From Mesobacterium pallidum (GTDB taxonomy: Bacteria; Pseudomonadota; Alphaproteobacteria; Rhodobacterales; Rhodobacteraceae), in contig NZ_JAIMID010000002.1 in assembly GCF_019966535.1 (NCBI RefSeq), positions 248,001 to 312,000 on the forward strand: DNA of 64,000 nucleotides. The letters are read 5' to 3'. Made by a program: the position numbers and the translations under genes. This document shows positions 1-7,648 of this stretch, in pieces; position 1 is the first letter of the stretch; each line of letters begins with the position of its first letter. The notes under the pieces were generated by a model, which worked only from the letters and a program-made list of their open reading frames with translations, did no database searches and had not been told where the DNA came from.

Positions 1-2
1 CC

Positions 3-629
3 TACGGCACCTCGTACCACGCGCTCAAGGACCGGGCGGCCCTGCAGCCGGGCGAGTCGCTGCTGATCCTCGGGGCGGCCGGCGGCGTGGGCGTCGCGGC
101 GATCGAGCTGGGAAAGGCCATGGGCGCGCGGGTCATCGCGGCGGTATCGTCCGAGGAAAAGGCCGCCTTCTGCCGCGAGGTCGGGGCGGACGAGACCGTC
201 ACCTACCCGCGCGAGATGGACCGCGCCGCGCAACGCGCCCTGTCGGACCGGATCAAGGCGTTGACGGGCGGCACCGGAGTCGACGTGGTCTACGACGCGG
301 TGGGCGGCGATTACGCCGAACCGGCGATCCGGGCGCTGGCCTGGAAGGGGCGCTTTCTGGTCGTGGGCTTTCCGGCCGGTATTCCCAGCATTCCGCTGAA
401 CCTGACCCTGCTCAAGGGCTGCCAGATCCTCGGCGTCTTCTGGGGCGACGCGGTGCGGCGCGATCCGGCGGGCCATGCGGCCAACATGGCGGACCTCATG
501 CGCCTTTACGCGGCGGGCCAGGTGCGGCCCCGCATCCTCGACCGCTTCCCGCTCGACCGGGCGGCCGAGGCGCTGAGCCTGATGCAGGACCGCAAGGTGC
601 AGGGCAAGGTGGTGCTGATCCCCGGCTAG
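3..629 (+). CDS. NADPH:quinone oxidoreductase-like zinc-type alcohol dehydrogenase, 3' part
   Basis: The gene enters from the left edge, so the N-terminal catalytic half is missing. The 208 visible residues form a medium-chain dehydrogenase/reductase Rossmann domain. The nucleotide-binding signature GAAGGVGVAAIELGKA lies near residues 29-44, followed by VVYDAVGG and the typical C-terminal GKVVLIPG. This arrangement fits the quinone oxidoreductase (QOR, crotonyl-CoA-reductase-like) branch, which reduces quinones or enoyl compounds with NADPH in the cytoplasm. The substrate cannot be told from this half. The stop is TAG and the next gene follows 68 bp later on the same strand. Confidence 0.9.
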   Translation, partial: YGTSYHALKDRAALQPGESLLILGAAGGVGVAAIELGKAMGARVIAAVSSEEKAAFCREVGADETVTYPREMDRAAQRALSDRIKALTGGTGVDVVYDAVGGDYAEPAIRALAWKGRFLVVGFPAGIPSIPLNLTLLKGCQILGVFWGDAVRRDPAGHAANMADLMRLYAAGQVRPRILDRFPLDRAAEALSLMQDRKVQGKVVLIPG

Positions 630-697
630 GGCCCTCTTGCCTTTCGCCGGCCAATCGCGCTATCGCGGATGCCAGCACCGGATGACGAGGGCGCCCC

Positions 698-916
698 ATG
701 GGTATCAACGACGAACGCGACATCGAGGCCAACCTGCAGATCGGCCCGACCGACCAGGGCATGGTGCGTCTCTTCATCGACGCCGGGTCGTTCGAGATCC
801 CGATGGATTTCACCCCCGAAGAGGCCGAGGAAATCGCGGACGAAATCCGCGCCGCGGCCCAGGCCGCCGTACTGATGGCCGGCAAAGGCGGCAAGGGCGG
901 GAAGAAGAAGCGCTGA
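698..916 (+). CDS. Small conserved acidic protein, DUF6324-like
   Basis: A 72-residue protein. It begins MGINDERDIEANLQIGPTDQ, has an acidic helix (PEEAEEIADEIRAAAQAA, residues about 39-56) and ends in a Gly/Lys tail (GKGGKGGKKKR). It has no signal peptide or membrane segment. I recall near-identical short proteins across Rhodobacteraceae under DUF6324, but I cannot confirm the number here. The function is unknown. The start ATG fits the conserved MGI N-terminus. A longer ORF in another frame covers this stretch but has no coding character upstream. Confidence 0.75.
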   Translation: MGINDERDIEANLQIGPTDQGMVRLFIDAGSFEIPMDFTPEEAEEIADEIRAAAQAAVLMAGKGGKGGKKKR

Positions 917-924
917 GCGTCGCC

Positions 925-1245
925 TTGGGCAACGTCCTGAAACGCCGGCTGATCCGGACCTGGTCCGTTCTTTTCTTGTCTGTTTGGCTGAGCGGCATGA
1001 CCGCCAGCCTGATGGCCAGTGCCTGCCAAAAAGACCGCAATAACGGCCAGAGGAAACTGCGCGTCTGCACGATCTCCCTCACGGCCGGGGCCTGGATGCC
1101 CCTTGTCAGCGCACGGGAACGGGCGCGGAACTCGATCCTGCATCTCGAGCGCGGCATCGCGTTGTGGCAACTCGGGCGTAAGACCGAAGCCCAAGCTGCC
1201 TTTCAGCAAGCCTACAGGAACGCTCAAGCCACACCCGGGCCGTAG
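925..1245 (+). CDS. Possible small exported protein with one TPR-like helix pair (TTG start)
   Basis: If read from the TTG at 925, this frame gives a 106-residue protein. It has a basic N-terminus (GNVLKRRLIRTW), a hydrophobic run (SVLFLSVWLSGMTASLMA) resembling a signal peptide, and a C-terminal stretch (LERGIALWQLGRKTEAQAAF) that reads like a TPR helix pair. An ATG at 997 would remove the signal sequence. It starts 8 bp after the preceding stop, consistent with an operon. I do not recognise the family and the start is uncertain, so the gene may be spurious. Confidence 0.35.
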   Translation: MGNVLKRRLIRTWSVLFLSVWLSGMTASLMASACQKDRNNGQRKLRVCTISLTAGAWMPLVSARERARNSILHLERGIALWQLGRKTEAQAAFQQAYRNAQATPGP

Positions 1246-1399
1246 TCGCCCACCTGCACAGCCGCGTTGTCGACCTGCGTGACTCCGATCTCTTCGCGCT
1301 CTGACGTGCTGCCGTGCTCGGTGACGGCGAGGACTGACCTCGCCGCCCCCCCTTTCGCGCGGCCGCCCATTAGGGCGGACAAGCCCCCGGCGCAACGAA
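1246..1399. other. Intergenic stretch with no recognised gene
   Basis: This stretch lies between the possible small plus-strand gene and the rne terminator. I see no ORF with coding character, RNA gene or repeat in it. Confidence 0.5.
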
Positions 1400-1428
1400 A
1401 AAGGCCCGGCACATCCGGCCGGGCCTTT
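1400..1428 (-). terminator. Intrinsic terminator of rne
   Basis: The arms AAAGGCCCGGC (1400-1410) and GCCGGGCCTTT (1418-1428) pair perfectly around a 7-nt loop. On the minus strand the hairpin is followed by a T run (TTTTTCG), and it lies 24 bp beyond the rne stop codon. This is a classic Rho-independent terminator for the minus-strand gene. The plus-strand side has only a short T run. Confidence 0.85.
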
Positions 1429-1451
1429 CCCTCATCCTGTCATCAAGGCGC

Positions 1452-4427
1452 TCAGCGCCCGATGGACCACCAGCCACGGCGCTTGGGCTTGTCGTCGTCC
1501 TCTTCGGCCTCGCCCCCCGCGCCAACCGGCTCGGGCTGCGGCTCGGCCGGAGCCTCGGCGGTCTCCTCGACGGCCGGCTCGGCGGGTGCCTCTTCGGTCG
1601 GCGCAGTCTCTTCGGCCACCGGCTCGGCTGCCTCTTCGGCGGCCGCGACCGTCTCGTCCTGCGGCTCGGGCGTTGTTTCCGCCTCTGCCACCGGCGCGGC
1701 CTCGGCGGCCGTCACGTCGGTCTCGGGCACCTCCGGCTCGGCCTCGGCGACCGGCGTGGTTGCGCCGGCTTCCTCGGAGAGCGGCGCGGCGCTGCCGGCG
1801 CTGTCGCCTGCTTCGGCGACCAGATCGGCCGGCTGCTCGGCCGCGTCCTCGGCGGCCACGGGCGCCTTTACCTCGGGTGCGTTCTGATCGGCAGACGCCG
1901 CCTCGGGGCCAGCCTCCGCGACCGGGGCATCCTCGGTCTTCTTCTTGCGAGACACCGTCCGCTTGCGCGGCGCCTTGGGCTTCGGCTCTGCTTCGGCGGC
2001 CTCGGGTTCAGCCTTGGTCGCACCCGTTGCCTCGGCCTCCGCCTCGGGCTGGGCCTCGCCTTCGCCCTCGGTGGATTTCTTCGACCGGGAGCGCGACCGC
2101 GACCGGGAGCGCGACGACTTCTTGGGCTTTTCCTCGGCCTCGGCCTCGACTTCGGCATCTGCCCCGCCGGCGGCGGCTTCGGCGTCAGCCTCGGCTTCGG
2201 CCGCGCTGTCTTCGGCCTCGTCCGAGCCATCGTCATCGGACGACTCGTCGCCCTGATCGCCGGTCTCTGCATCGCCATTGCCCGACGACGATTTCCGCCG
2301 CCGACGCCGACGGCGCCGCTTCTTGGGCTTCTGTTCCTCGTCGCCCTCCGGGGTCTCGGGGGCCGACGTCGTTTCGGCCTCTTCGGCCTCCTCGATCTCG
2401 TCCTCTTCGATCTCCGGCTCGTCGAAATCCTCGGCCACGAGCGCGTTTACCGACACCACGGGCGCCGTCGCCTCGGGCACGGACCGGGTCGCGGTCTTGA
2501 ACTTCTCCATGGTGAAGTCGGGCGACACCAGGTGCGGCTCACCCTCGATCCGCACGGACATGCCGTAGCGCAGCTCGATCTGGGCGACATGCTCGCGCTT
2601 CTGGTTCATCAGGTAGTTGGCAATGCCGACCGGGCACTTGACCAGCACTTCGCGCGACCGGCGGCGGGTGCCTTCCTCCTCGATCTGGCGCAGGATGTTC
2701 AACGCCATGTTGTCGTCCGACCGGATCAGGCCGGTGCCGTGGCAGGCCGGGCACGGCTGGGTCGTCGCCTCGATCATGCCGGGGCGCAGGCGCTGGCGCG
2801 ACATCTCGAGCAGGCCAAAGCCCGAAATCCGGCCCACCTGGATGCGGGCGCGGTCGGTCTTGAGCTTGTCCTTCAGCTTCTTCTCGACGGCGGCGTTGTT
2901 CTTGCGCTCGTCCATGTCGATGAAGTCGATGACGATGAGGCCCGCAAGGTCGCGCAGACGCAGCTGGCGCGCGACCTCCTCGGCCGCCTCCAGGTTGGTC
3001 TTGAGCGCGGTCTCCTCGATCGAGCCTTCCTTGGTGGCCCGTCCGGAGTTCACGTCGATGGCGACCAGCGCCTCGGTCACGCCGATCACGATGTAGCCGC
3101 CGGATTTCAGCTGCACGGTCGGGTTGAACATGCCCGACAGGTAGGATTCCACCTGGTAGCGCGCAAACAGCGGCATCGCTTCCTGGTAGTTCTTCACGTT
3201 CTTGGCGTGGGACGGCATGATCATCTTCATGAAGTCCTTGGCGTTGCGGTAGCCCCGCTCGCCTTCCACCAGCACCTCGTCGATCTCGCGGCTGTAGAGA
3301 TCGCGGATCGAGCGCTTGATGAGGTCGCCTTCCTCGTAGATCTTGGCCGGTGCGATCGACTTGAGCGTCAGCTCGCGGATCTGTTCCCAGAGCCGCTGCA
3401 GGTACTCGTAGTCGCGCTTGATCTCGGTCTTGGTCCGCTTGGCCCCGGCGGTGCGCACGATCAGGCCCGCGCCGGTCGGCACGTCGATCTCGGCGGCGAT
3501 CTCTTTCAGTTTCTTGCGATCGGCGGCATTGGTGATCTTGCGGCTGATGCCACCGCCACGGGCGGTGTTGGGCATCAGCACGCAGTAGCGGCCGGCCAGG
3601 CTCAGGTAGGTGGTCAGCGCGGCGCCCTTGTTGCCCCGCTCTTCCTTGACGACCTGCACCAGCAGGATCTGCCGGACCTTGATGACTTCCTGGATCTTGT
3701 ACTTGCGCGGACGCGGCTTGCGCGGCGGACGGATGTCCTCCTCGTCGTCTTCCTCGGCGACGGATTCGATCTCAGAGGCGGCGTCGTCCTCGTCGTCGCC
3801 ATCCTCCTCGTCATCCGTGCTGAACTCGGCCGCCCGGGCGGGGGCCTCGTCAGCCATGTCCTCGTCGGCCTCGGCTGCGACCGGGGCCTCCGCGCTTTCC
3901 ACGCCTTCCTCGACCGGAACGGCCGCGACCGTCTCCATCGGCGACAGGCCCTCGGCGTCGTCCAACCCCTCGACGGCGTCATCGCCCTCGAGCTCGATGG
4001 TCTCCATCCCGGCGGGGACCTTCGTTTCCACCGCGTCCTTCACGTCGGTCCTGGCCGCCTTCGAGCGCGAGGACGAACGCCGCCGCGACCGCGACGGTTT
4101 CTTTTCCTCGGCCTCGTCCCGGGCCTTCATGGCCTCGGCATAGGCGCGCTCTTCTTCCATGAGCGCTTCGCGATCCGCGACGGGGATCTGGTAGTAATCC
4201 GGGTGGATCTCGGAAAAGGCGAGGAACCCGTGCCGGTTGCCGCCGTAATCGACAAAGGCGGCCTGAAGGCTGGGTTCGACCCGCGTTACCTTTGCGAGGT
4301 AGATGTTGCCGGCGAGCTGCCGCTTGTTGTCCGATTCAAAGTCGAATTCCTCGACCTTGTTGCCGTCCACCACCACGACGCGGGTTTCTTCCGCGTGGGT
4401 GGCGTCGATGAGCATCTTCTTTGCCAT
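1452..4427 (-). CDS. rne: Ribonuclease E/G
   Basis: A 991-residue endoribonuclease that starts mRNA decay, processes rRNA and tRNA, and scaffolds the degradosome. The N-terminus (MAKKMLIDATHAEETRV) leads into an S1 RNA-binding domain. That domain is split by a long acidic and Arg/Ser-rich insert at about residues 90-240, an arrangement I associate with alphaproteobacterial RNase E. The catalytic metal ligands are in VAIDVNSGRAT (Asp near 458) and VIDFIDMD (Asp near 501). The zinc-link CPACHGTG has Cys at about 559 and 562. From about residue 640 the chain becomes a low-complexity scaffold of Glu/Ala-rich tracts with basic patches (KKRRRRRRRRK and an Arg/Ser block), which are likely RNA- and partner-binding sites. 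It ends KPKRRGWWSIGR. A terminator follows it. Confidence 0.97.
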   Translation of the reverse strand: MAKKMLIDATHAEETRVVVVDGNKVEEFDFESDNKRQLAGNIYLAKVTRVEPSLQAAFVDYGGNRHGFLAFSEIHPDYYQIPVADREALMEEERAYAEAMKARDEAEEKKPSRSRRRSSSRSKAARTDVKDAVETKVPAGMETIELEGDDAVEGLDDAEGLSPMETVAAVPVEEGVESAEAPVAAEADEDMADEAPARAAEFSTDDEEDGDDEDDAASEIESVAEEDDEEDIRPPRKPRPRKYKIQEVIKVRQILLVQVVKEERGNKGAALTTYLSLAGRYCVLMPNTARGGGISRKITNAADRKKLKEIAAEIDVPTGAGLIVRTAGAKRTKTEIKRDYEYLQRLWEQIRELTLKSIAPAKIYEEGDLIKRSIRDLYSREIDEVLVEGERGYRNAKDFMKMIMPSHAKNVKNYQEAMPLFARYQVESYLSGMFNPTVQLKSGGYIVIGVTEALVAIDVNSGRATKEGSIEETALKTNLEAAEEVARQLRLRDLAGLIVIDFIDMDERKNNAAVEKKLKDKLKTDRARIQVGRISGFGLLEMSRQRLRPGMIEATTQPCPACHGTGLIRSDDNMALNILRQIEEEGTRRRSREVLVKCPVGIANYLMNQKREHVAQIELRYGMSVRIEGEPHLVSPDFTMEKFKTATRSVPEATAPVVSVNALVAEDFDEPEIEEDEIEEAEEAETTSAPETPEGDEEQKPKKRRRRRRRRKSSSGNGDAETGDQGDESSDDDGSDEAEDSAAEAEADAEAAAGGADAEVEAEAEEKPKKSSRSRSRSRSRSKKSTEGEGEAQPEAEAEATGATKAEPEAAEAEPKPKAPRKRTVSRKKKTEDAPVAEAGPEAASADQNAPEVKAPVAAEDAAEQPADLVAEAGDSAGSAAPLSEEAGATTPVAEAEPEVPETDVTAAEAAPVAEAETTPEPQDETVAAAEEAAEPVAEETAPTEEAPAEPAVEETAEAPAEPQPEPVGAGGEAEEDDDKPKRRGWWSIGR

Positions 4428-4875
4428 GATGTCCTAATGCATCGCGCGCGCCATCCCCGGGCCCCGAAGGACCTGCGGGAAGGTGGCGGCGATGTCTGTC
4501 AATGGCGATCGAGGGCGCAATGCGGCGGGGGGCTTTGAGGCCCCTGTACCTGCCGACAACGTGTTCCGCGCGCCTCATCGCGTTTCTTCTCCGGCCGTCC
4601 CGGGCGGTGGTTCCGCCGGTCGACCCATTAGCGGCCCGTCGCACGTGGCGGTCCGGGCATTCGGGTGGAGCCCCGAAAGGCTCCAAATCGGTCTGTCATC
4701 CGACGGGGGCGTTCAGCGCCTGCACCAGCAGATGACAGCGAATCTCTCACAGGTTTCGCGGACGTGTCGCGTCGCCAAACCTGTCTTTCAACATAAGGGA
4801 GAGGCGCGGCCAAATACAATGGCCAATATTCAATGCGTCCCATTTCGCGCCGCACAGGACAGGGCGCCCGCCTGC
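4428..4875 (-). promoter_or_regulatory. Long leader of rne with a stable stem
   Basis: About 450 bp without a gene lies upstream of rne. Inside it, ACAGGTTT (4749-4756) pairs perfectly with AAACCTGT (4777-4784), and the 20-nt interior can add further CG pairs. RNase E genes are commonly autoregulated through a structured 5' untranslated region, so this stem some 320 nt upstream of the start codon is a candidate sensor. A second possible hairpin near 4530-4545 pairs GGGGC with GCCCC. I could not assign a clear promoter. Confidence 0.4.
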
Positions 4876-4936
4876 CCTTTCATTATTCCGCAAATACTCC
4901 CGCCGGAGGCACCGGTCGGGGCCCGCCCCGACCGGT
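4876..4936 (-). repeat. Modular 3'-end element (copy a)
   Basis: Read on the minus strand, 30 bp beyond the dehydrogenase stop codon. First comes an 11-bp perfect hairpin (ACCGGTCGGGG / CCCCGACCGGT, plus-strand 4911-4936, 4-nt loop). A mini-hairpin GCC-TCC-GGC (4902-4910) follows, then an A/T-rich core at 4876-4899 beginning GAGTATTTGCGG and ending AATAATGAAAGG. The 24-nt core is identical to the one at 51342-51365. Position and orientation suggest a transcript 3'-end signal. Confidence 0.7.
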
Positions 4937-4965
4937 TTTGGGCGTGGCGCGCTCACGCGCCGCCC

Positions 4966-5841
4966 TCAGCCGTCGAAGGCCCGCAACCGCTTGATCAGGC
5001 TCGAGGTATCCCAGCGCCCACCGCCCAGCTTCTGCACCTCCTTGTAAAACTGGTCCACGAGGGCCGTCACCGGCAGGCTGGCGCCGTTCTCGTTGGCTTC
5101 CTCGAGGCAGATGCCAAGGTCCTTGCGCATCCAGTCCACGGCAAAGCCATGCTCGAAATGATCGTCCAGCATGGTCTCGTAGCGGTTCGACATCTGCCAC
5201 GACCCGGCCGCGCCCTGGCTGATCACCTCGACCACCTTGCGCCCGTCCATGCCCGATTTCTCGGCGAAATGCAGCGCCTCGCTGAGCCCCTGCACCAGCC
5301 CCGCAATGGCGATCTGGTTGCACATCTTGGTGATCTGCCCGGCGCCGCTTTCGCCCAACCGCCGGCAGATGCGGGCATAGGCGTCGATCACCGGCGCGAC
5401 CCTGTCGAAGACGCCTTCGTCCCCGCCGCACATGACCGACAGCACGCCGTTCTCGGCCCCCGCCTGCCCGCCCGAGATCGGCGCGTCGACAAAGCCGATC
5501 CCGGCCTCCTTGGCGGCACCGTAAAGCTCGCGCGTGACCAATGCAGAGACGGTGGTGTGATCGACAAAGGCCGCGCCCGCGTCCATCCCGGCAAAGGCGC
5601 CATCCTCCCCAAGGCAGACTGCCCGCAGATCGTCATCGTTGCCGACGCAGGAAAACACGATTTCGGCCCCTTGCGCCGCCTCGCGCGGGGTCGCCGCTGC
5701 CGCGCCGCCATGCTCTGCGGCCCATTTCTCCGCCTTGGCCGCGGTGCGGTTGTAGACCGTCACCTCGTGCCCCTTGGCCGCCAGGTGCCCCGCCATCGGG
5801 TAGCCCATCACGCCCAGTCCCAGGAATGCCACCTTTGCCAT
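4966..5841 (-). CDS. NAD(P)-dependent beta-hydroxyacid dehydrogenase, 3-hydroxyisobutyrate dehydrogenase family
   Basis: A 291-residue cytoplasmic oxidoreductase of the HIBADH/GLYR family. The Rossmann motif is GLGVMGYPMAGHL (residues 8-20). The substrate-binding signature is FVDAPISGGQAGAENG (about 117-132), and the catalytic Lys lies in GQITKMCNQ (Lys172). The length is normal for the family. Family members oxidise 3-hydroxyisobutyrate, tartronate semialdehyde-type or succinate semialdehyde-type substrates, and sequence alone does not separate these. No valine-pathway genes flank it. It is transcribed alone and ends at a modular 3' element. Confidence 0.9.
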   Translation of the reverse strand: MAKVAFLGLGVMGYPMAGHLAAKGHEVTVYNRTAAKAEKWAAEHGGAAAATPREAAQGAEIVFSCVGNDDDLRAVCLGEDGAFAGMDAGAAFVDHTTVSALVTRELYGAAKEAGIGFVDAPISGGQAGAENGVLSVMCGGDEGVFDRVAPVIDAYARICRRLGESGAGQITKMCNQIAIAGLVQGLSEALHFAEKSGMDGRKVVEVISQGAAGSWQMSNRYETMLDDHFEHGFAVDWMRKDLGICLEEANENGASLPVTALVDQFYKEVQKLGGGRWDTSSLIKRLRAFDG

Positions 5842-6008
5842 TGCTCGCCTCCTTCGCCCGCGAATTCACATGTCGGGCGAACCCTACGCCGCCCCGCGCG
5901 CCGTGAAAACCGGCTTTCCCGCAACCTGGCACCGGCGGATGCGCAAGACCCCGCCCGGCGATGCGGCAGGTGCTTCGCAGGGCGAAAAGGTCGTGCTAGG
6001 ATTGCGCC

Positions 6009-6383
6009 ATGCTGACCCGTCTCGCCTGTCTCGCAGTTCTTGCCACCAGTCCCGCCCTTGCCGATGGCACCATGGGCGGCAAGGTGATCGACTGCTACTG
6101 CACCGACAGCCAGGGCGCCCGGATCGAATTGGGAGAGGTCATCTGCCTCAGCGTCGGCGGGCGCATCTTCACCGCGCAATGCCAGATGTCGCTGAACGTG
6201 CCGATGTGGCGCGAGCTAAACGAGGGCTGCGCCTCTTCAAGCCTTGAGGGCCGCGATCCATCCGTCAAGGCGCGCCTTGTTCACGCCCATGTCGCCTTTT
6301 CCGAAGCGCAGGCGCGCGAAAAGGCGCAGGTCGCCGCCGCTCGTGTCGACCGTGGTGTAATCGGGAAACCCCCAAAGCTGTGA
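6009..6383 (+). CDS. Small exported cysteine-containing protein, conserved in Rhodobacteraceae
   Basis: A 124-residue protein with a cleavable signal peptide (MLTRLACLAVLATSPALA). The mature part is KVIDCYCTDSQGARIELGEV, then ICLSVGG, and the block MSLNVPMWRELNEGC around residues 63-77. Three to four Cys suggest a disulfide-bonded periplasmic protein. I recall this Cys pattern in roseobacters but no function. The last 49 or so codons run antisense through the 3' end of the DUF1499 gene and lack conserved features. The reading frame past the Cys block may therefore be a stop-loss extension. Confidence 0.75.
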   Translation: MLTRLACLAVLATSPALADGTMGGKVIDCYCTDSQGARIELGEVICLSVGGRIFTAQCQMSLNVPMWRELNEGCASSSLEGRDPSVKARLVHAHVAFSEAQAREKAQVAAARVDRGVIGKPPKL

Positions 6384-6644
6384 GCGGGTCACGTAGGTGA
6401 TCCGCCCCTCCTCGACCGTGCCGGCGAGCGCCTCTGTGCGCTCGGTCGCCTGCGCGATGGCGTCCAGTTCGGCCAGCCGGTCCGCCTGGCCACGCAGGAT
6501 GCGCATGGCGCCGCCCTCGAGGTCGCGATTGCCGTCGAAGGTCAGCGGGATGTGCCAGCGCTCCGGGTCGCTGGGCGCGATCCGCACCCAGAGCGCGAAA
6601 CTCGCCACCATGATGAGAACGAGAACGCCAAAGAAACCCCACAT
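6237..6644 (-). CDS. DUF1499 family membrane-anchored protein
   Basis: A 135-residue protein. It has one N-terminal membrane segment (MWGFFGVLVLIMVASFALWV), then a soluble domain containing ITYVTRSQLWGFPDYTTVD and LRLFARLRFGKGDMGVN. This pattern matches DUF1499, small proteins of unknown function found in the proteobacterial cell envelope. The start was chosen at the ATG before the hydrophobic helix, because the upstream part of the frame is antisense to the agmatinase gene. It lies 32 bp after the agmatinase stop on the same strand, so it is probably last in that operon. Its 3' end overlaps the convergent gene at 6009-6383 by 147 bp. Confidence 0.8.
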   Translation of the reverse strand: MWGFFGVLVLIMVASFALWVRIAPSDPERWHIPLTFDGNRDLEGGAMRILRGQADRLAELDAIAQATERTEALAGTVEEGRITYVTRSQLWGFPDYTTVDTSGGDLRLFARLRFGKGDMGVNKARLDGWIAALKA

Positions 6645-6676
6645 GCCAACCGCCTTTCCTTGCTGCAAAGCAGAAC

Positions 6677-7645
6677 CTAGCCCGCCTGCCGCCGTGTCCA
6701 GCCCCAAAGGCTGATGATCTCGACTGCCACATGCGCCCCGGCGACGCTGGTGATGTTGGCGCTGTCGAAAGGCGGAGAGACCTCGACCACGTCGCCGCCC
6801 AGAACCTCTGTCCCGGCCATGCCGCGCAGGATCGCGGCGGCCTGCCAGCTGCTCAGCCCGCCCCAGACCGGCGTGCCGGTGCCGGGGGCGAAGGCGGGAT
6901 CGAGACAATCGATGTCAAAGGTGAGGTATACGCCGTAACCCTCCGTGATATCACGGATTCTGCGCGCCACGGCCTGCGGGCCGATGGCATGGCATTCCGG
7001 CGCGTCGATGATGTGGAAATCCAGCGGTTCGGGGTTGTCGGTGCGGATGCCGACCTGGACGCTGCGGGCCGGGTCCACCAAGCCTTCCTTGACGGCCTTG
7101 TACATGAAGGTGCCGTGGTCGATGCGGCTGCGGTCGTCATCGGCCCAGGTGTCGCCATGGGCGTCGAATTGCACCACCGAGAGCTTGCCGAACTTCGCCG
7201 CGTAAGCGCGCAGGATCGGGAGCGTAATCGAATGATCGCCCCCAAGGCAGACCGAGGCCGCACCGGCCTCGAGAATGCCGCCCACGTGGCGCTCGATCCG
7301 CGCCGGGACATCGGGCGTATGGGCGTAGTCAAAGGGCATGTCGCCGTAATCCACGATGTCGAATTCCGACATCGGATCGTAGCCCCAGCCATAGGGCGCA
7401 TCGGGGCTTTGCAGCGCGCTCGCCGCGCGGATCTCTCGGGGCCCGAGCCGCGTGCCGGGCCGGTTCGTCACCGATTGGTCGAAGGGGATGCCGGTCACGG
7501 CGATATCGACGCCCGCAAGGTCCTTGGTATAGCGCCGCCGCAGGAAGGACGTGGCGCCGGCAAAGGTGTTCTCGTAGCTCGGGCCACGCAAGCTTTGCCG
7601 CGTAAACGCTTCGTCCGCCGTATTTTTCGCGTCTTCAAGCGACAT
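6677..7645 (-). CDS. speB: Agmatinase-type ureohydrolase
   Basis: A 322-residue manganese hydrolase that releases urea from a guanidino substrate, classically agmatine to putrescine. The metal-binding motifs are complete: GGDHSIT (His138), DAHGDT (161-166) and FDIDCLDPAFAPGTGTP (Asp244, Asp246). The N-terminus GIPFDQSVTNRPGTRLGPREIR is typical of the bacterial agmatinase group. It follows the amidohydrolase gene by 3 bp, so the two are almost certainly co-transcribed and probably act in one polyamine or guanidino pathway. A guanidinobutyrase or similar specificity cannot be excluded. A second, divergent ureohydrolase lies at 53209-54156. Confidence 0.9.
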   Translation of the reverse strand: MSLEDAKNTADEAFTRQSLRGPSYENTFAGATSFLRRRYTKDLAGVDIAVTGIPFDQSVTNRPGTRLGPREIRAASALQSPDAPYGWGYDPMSEFDIVDYGDMPFDYAHTPDVPARIERHVGGILEAGAASVCLGGDHSITLPILRAYAAKFGKLSVVQFDAHGDTWADDDRSRIDHGTFMYKAVKEGLVDPARSVQVGIRTDNPEPLDFHIIDAPECHAIGPQAVARRIRDITEGYGVYLTFDIDCLDPAFAPGTGTPVWGGLSSWQAAAILRGMAGTEVLGGDVVEVSPPFDSANITSVAGAHVAVEIISLWGWTRRQAG

Positions 7646-7648
7646 GGA

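Noticed and set aside
1586..2500. Plus-strand Arg/Pro-rich frames opposite the rne 3' half
   Set aside because: They are complements of the low-complexity Glu/Ala/Lys scaffold of RNase E and have no independent features.
4911..4940. Plus-strand terminator with a TTTT tail near 4937
   Set aside because: No plus-strand gene ends here. The hairpin is better explained as hairpin I of the minus-strand 3'-end element after the dehydrogenase gene.
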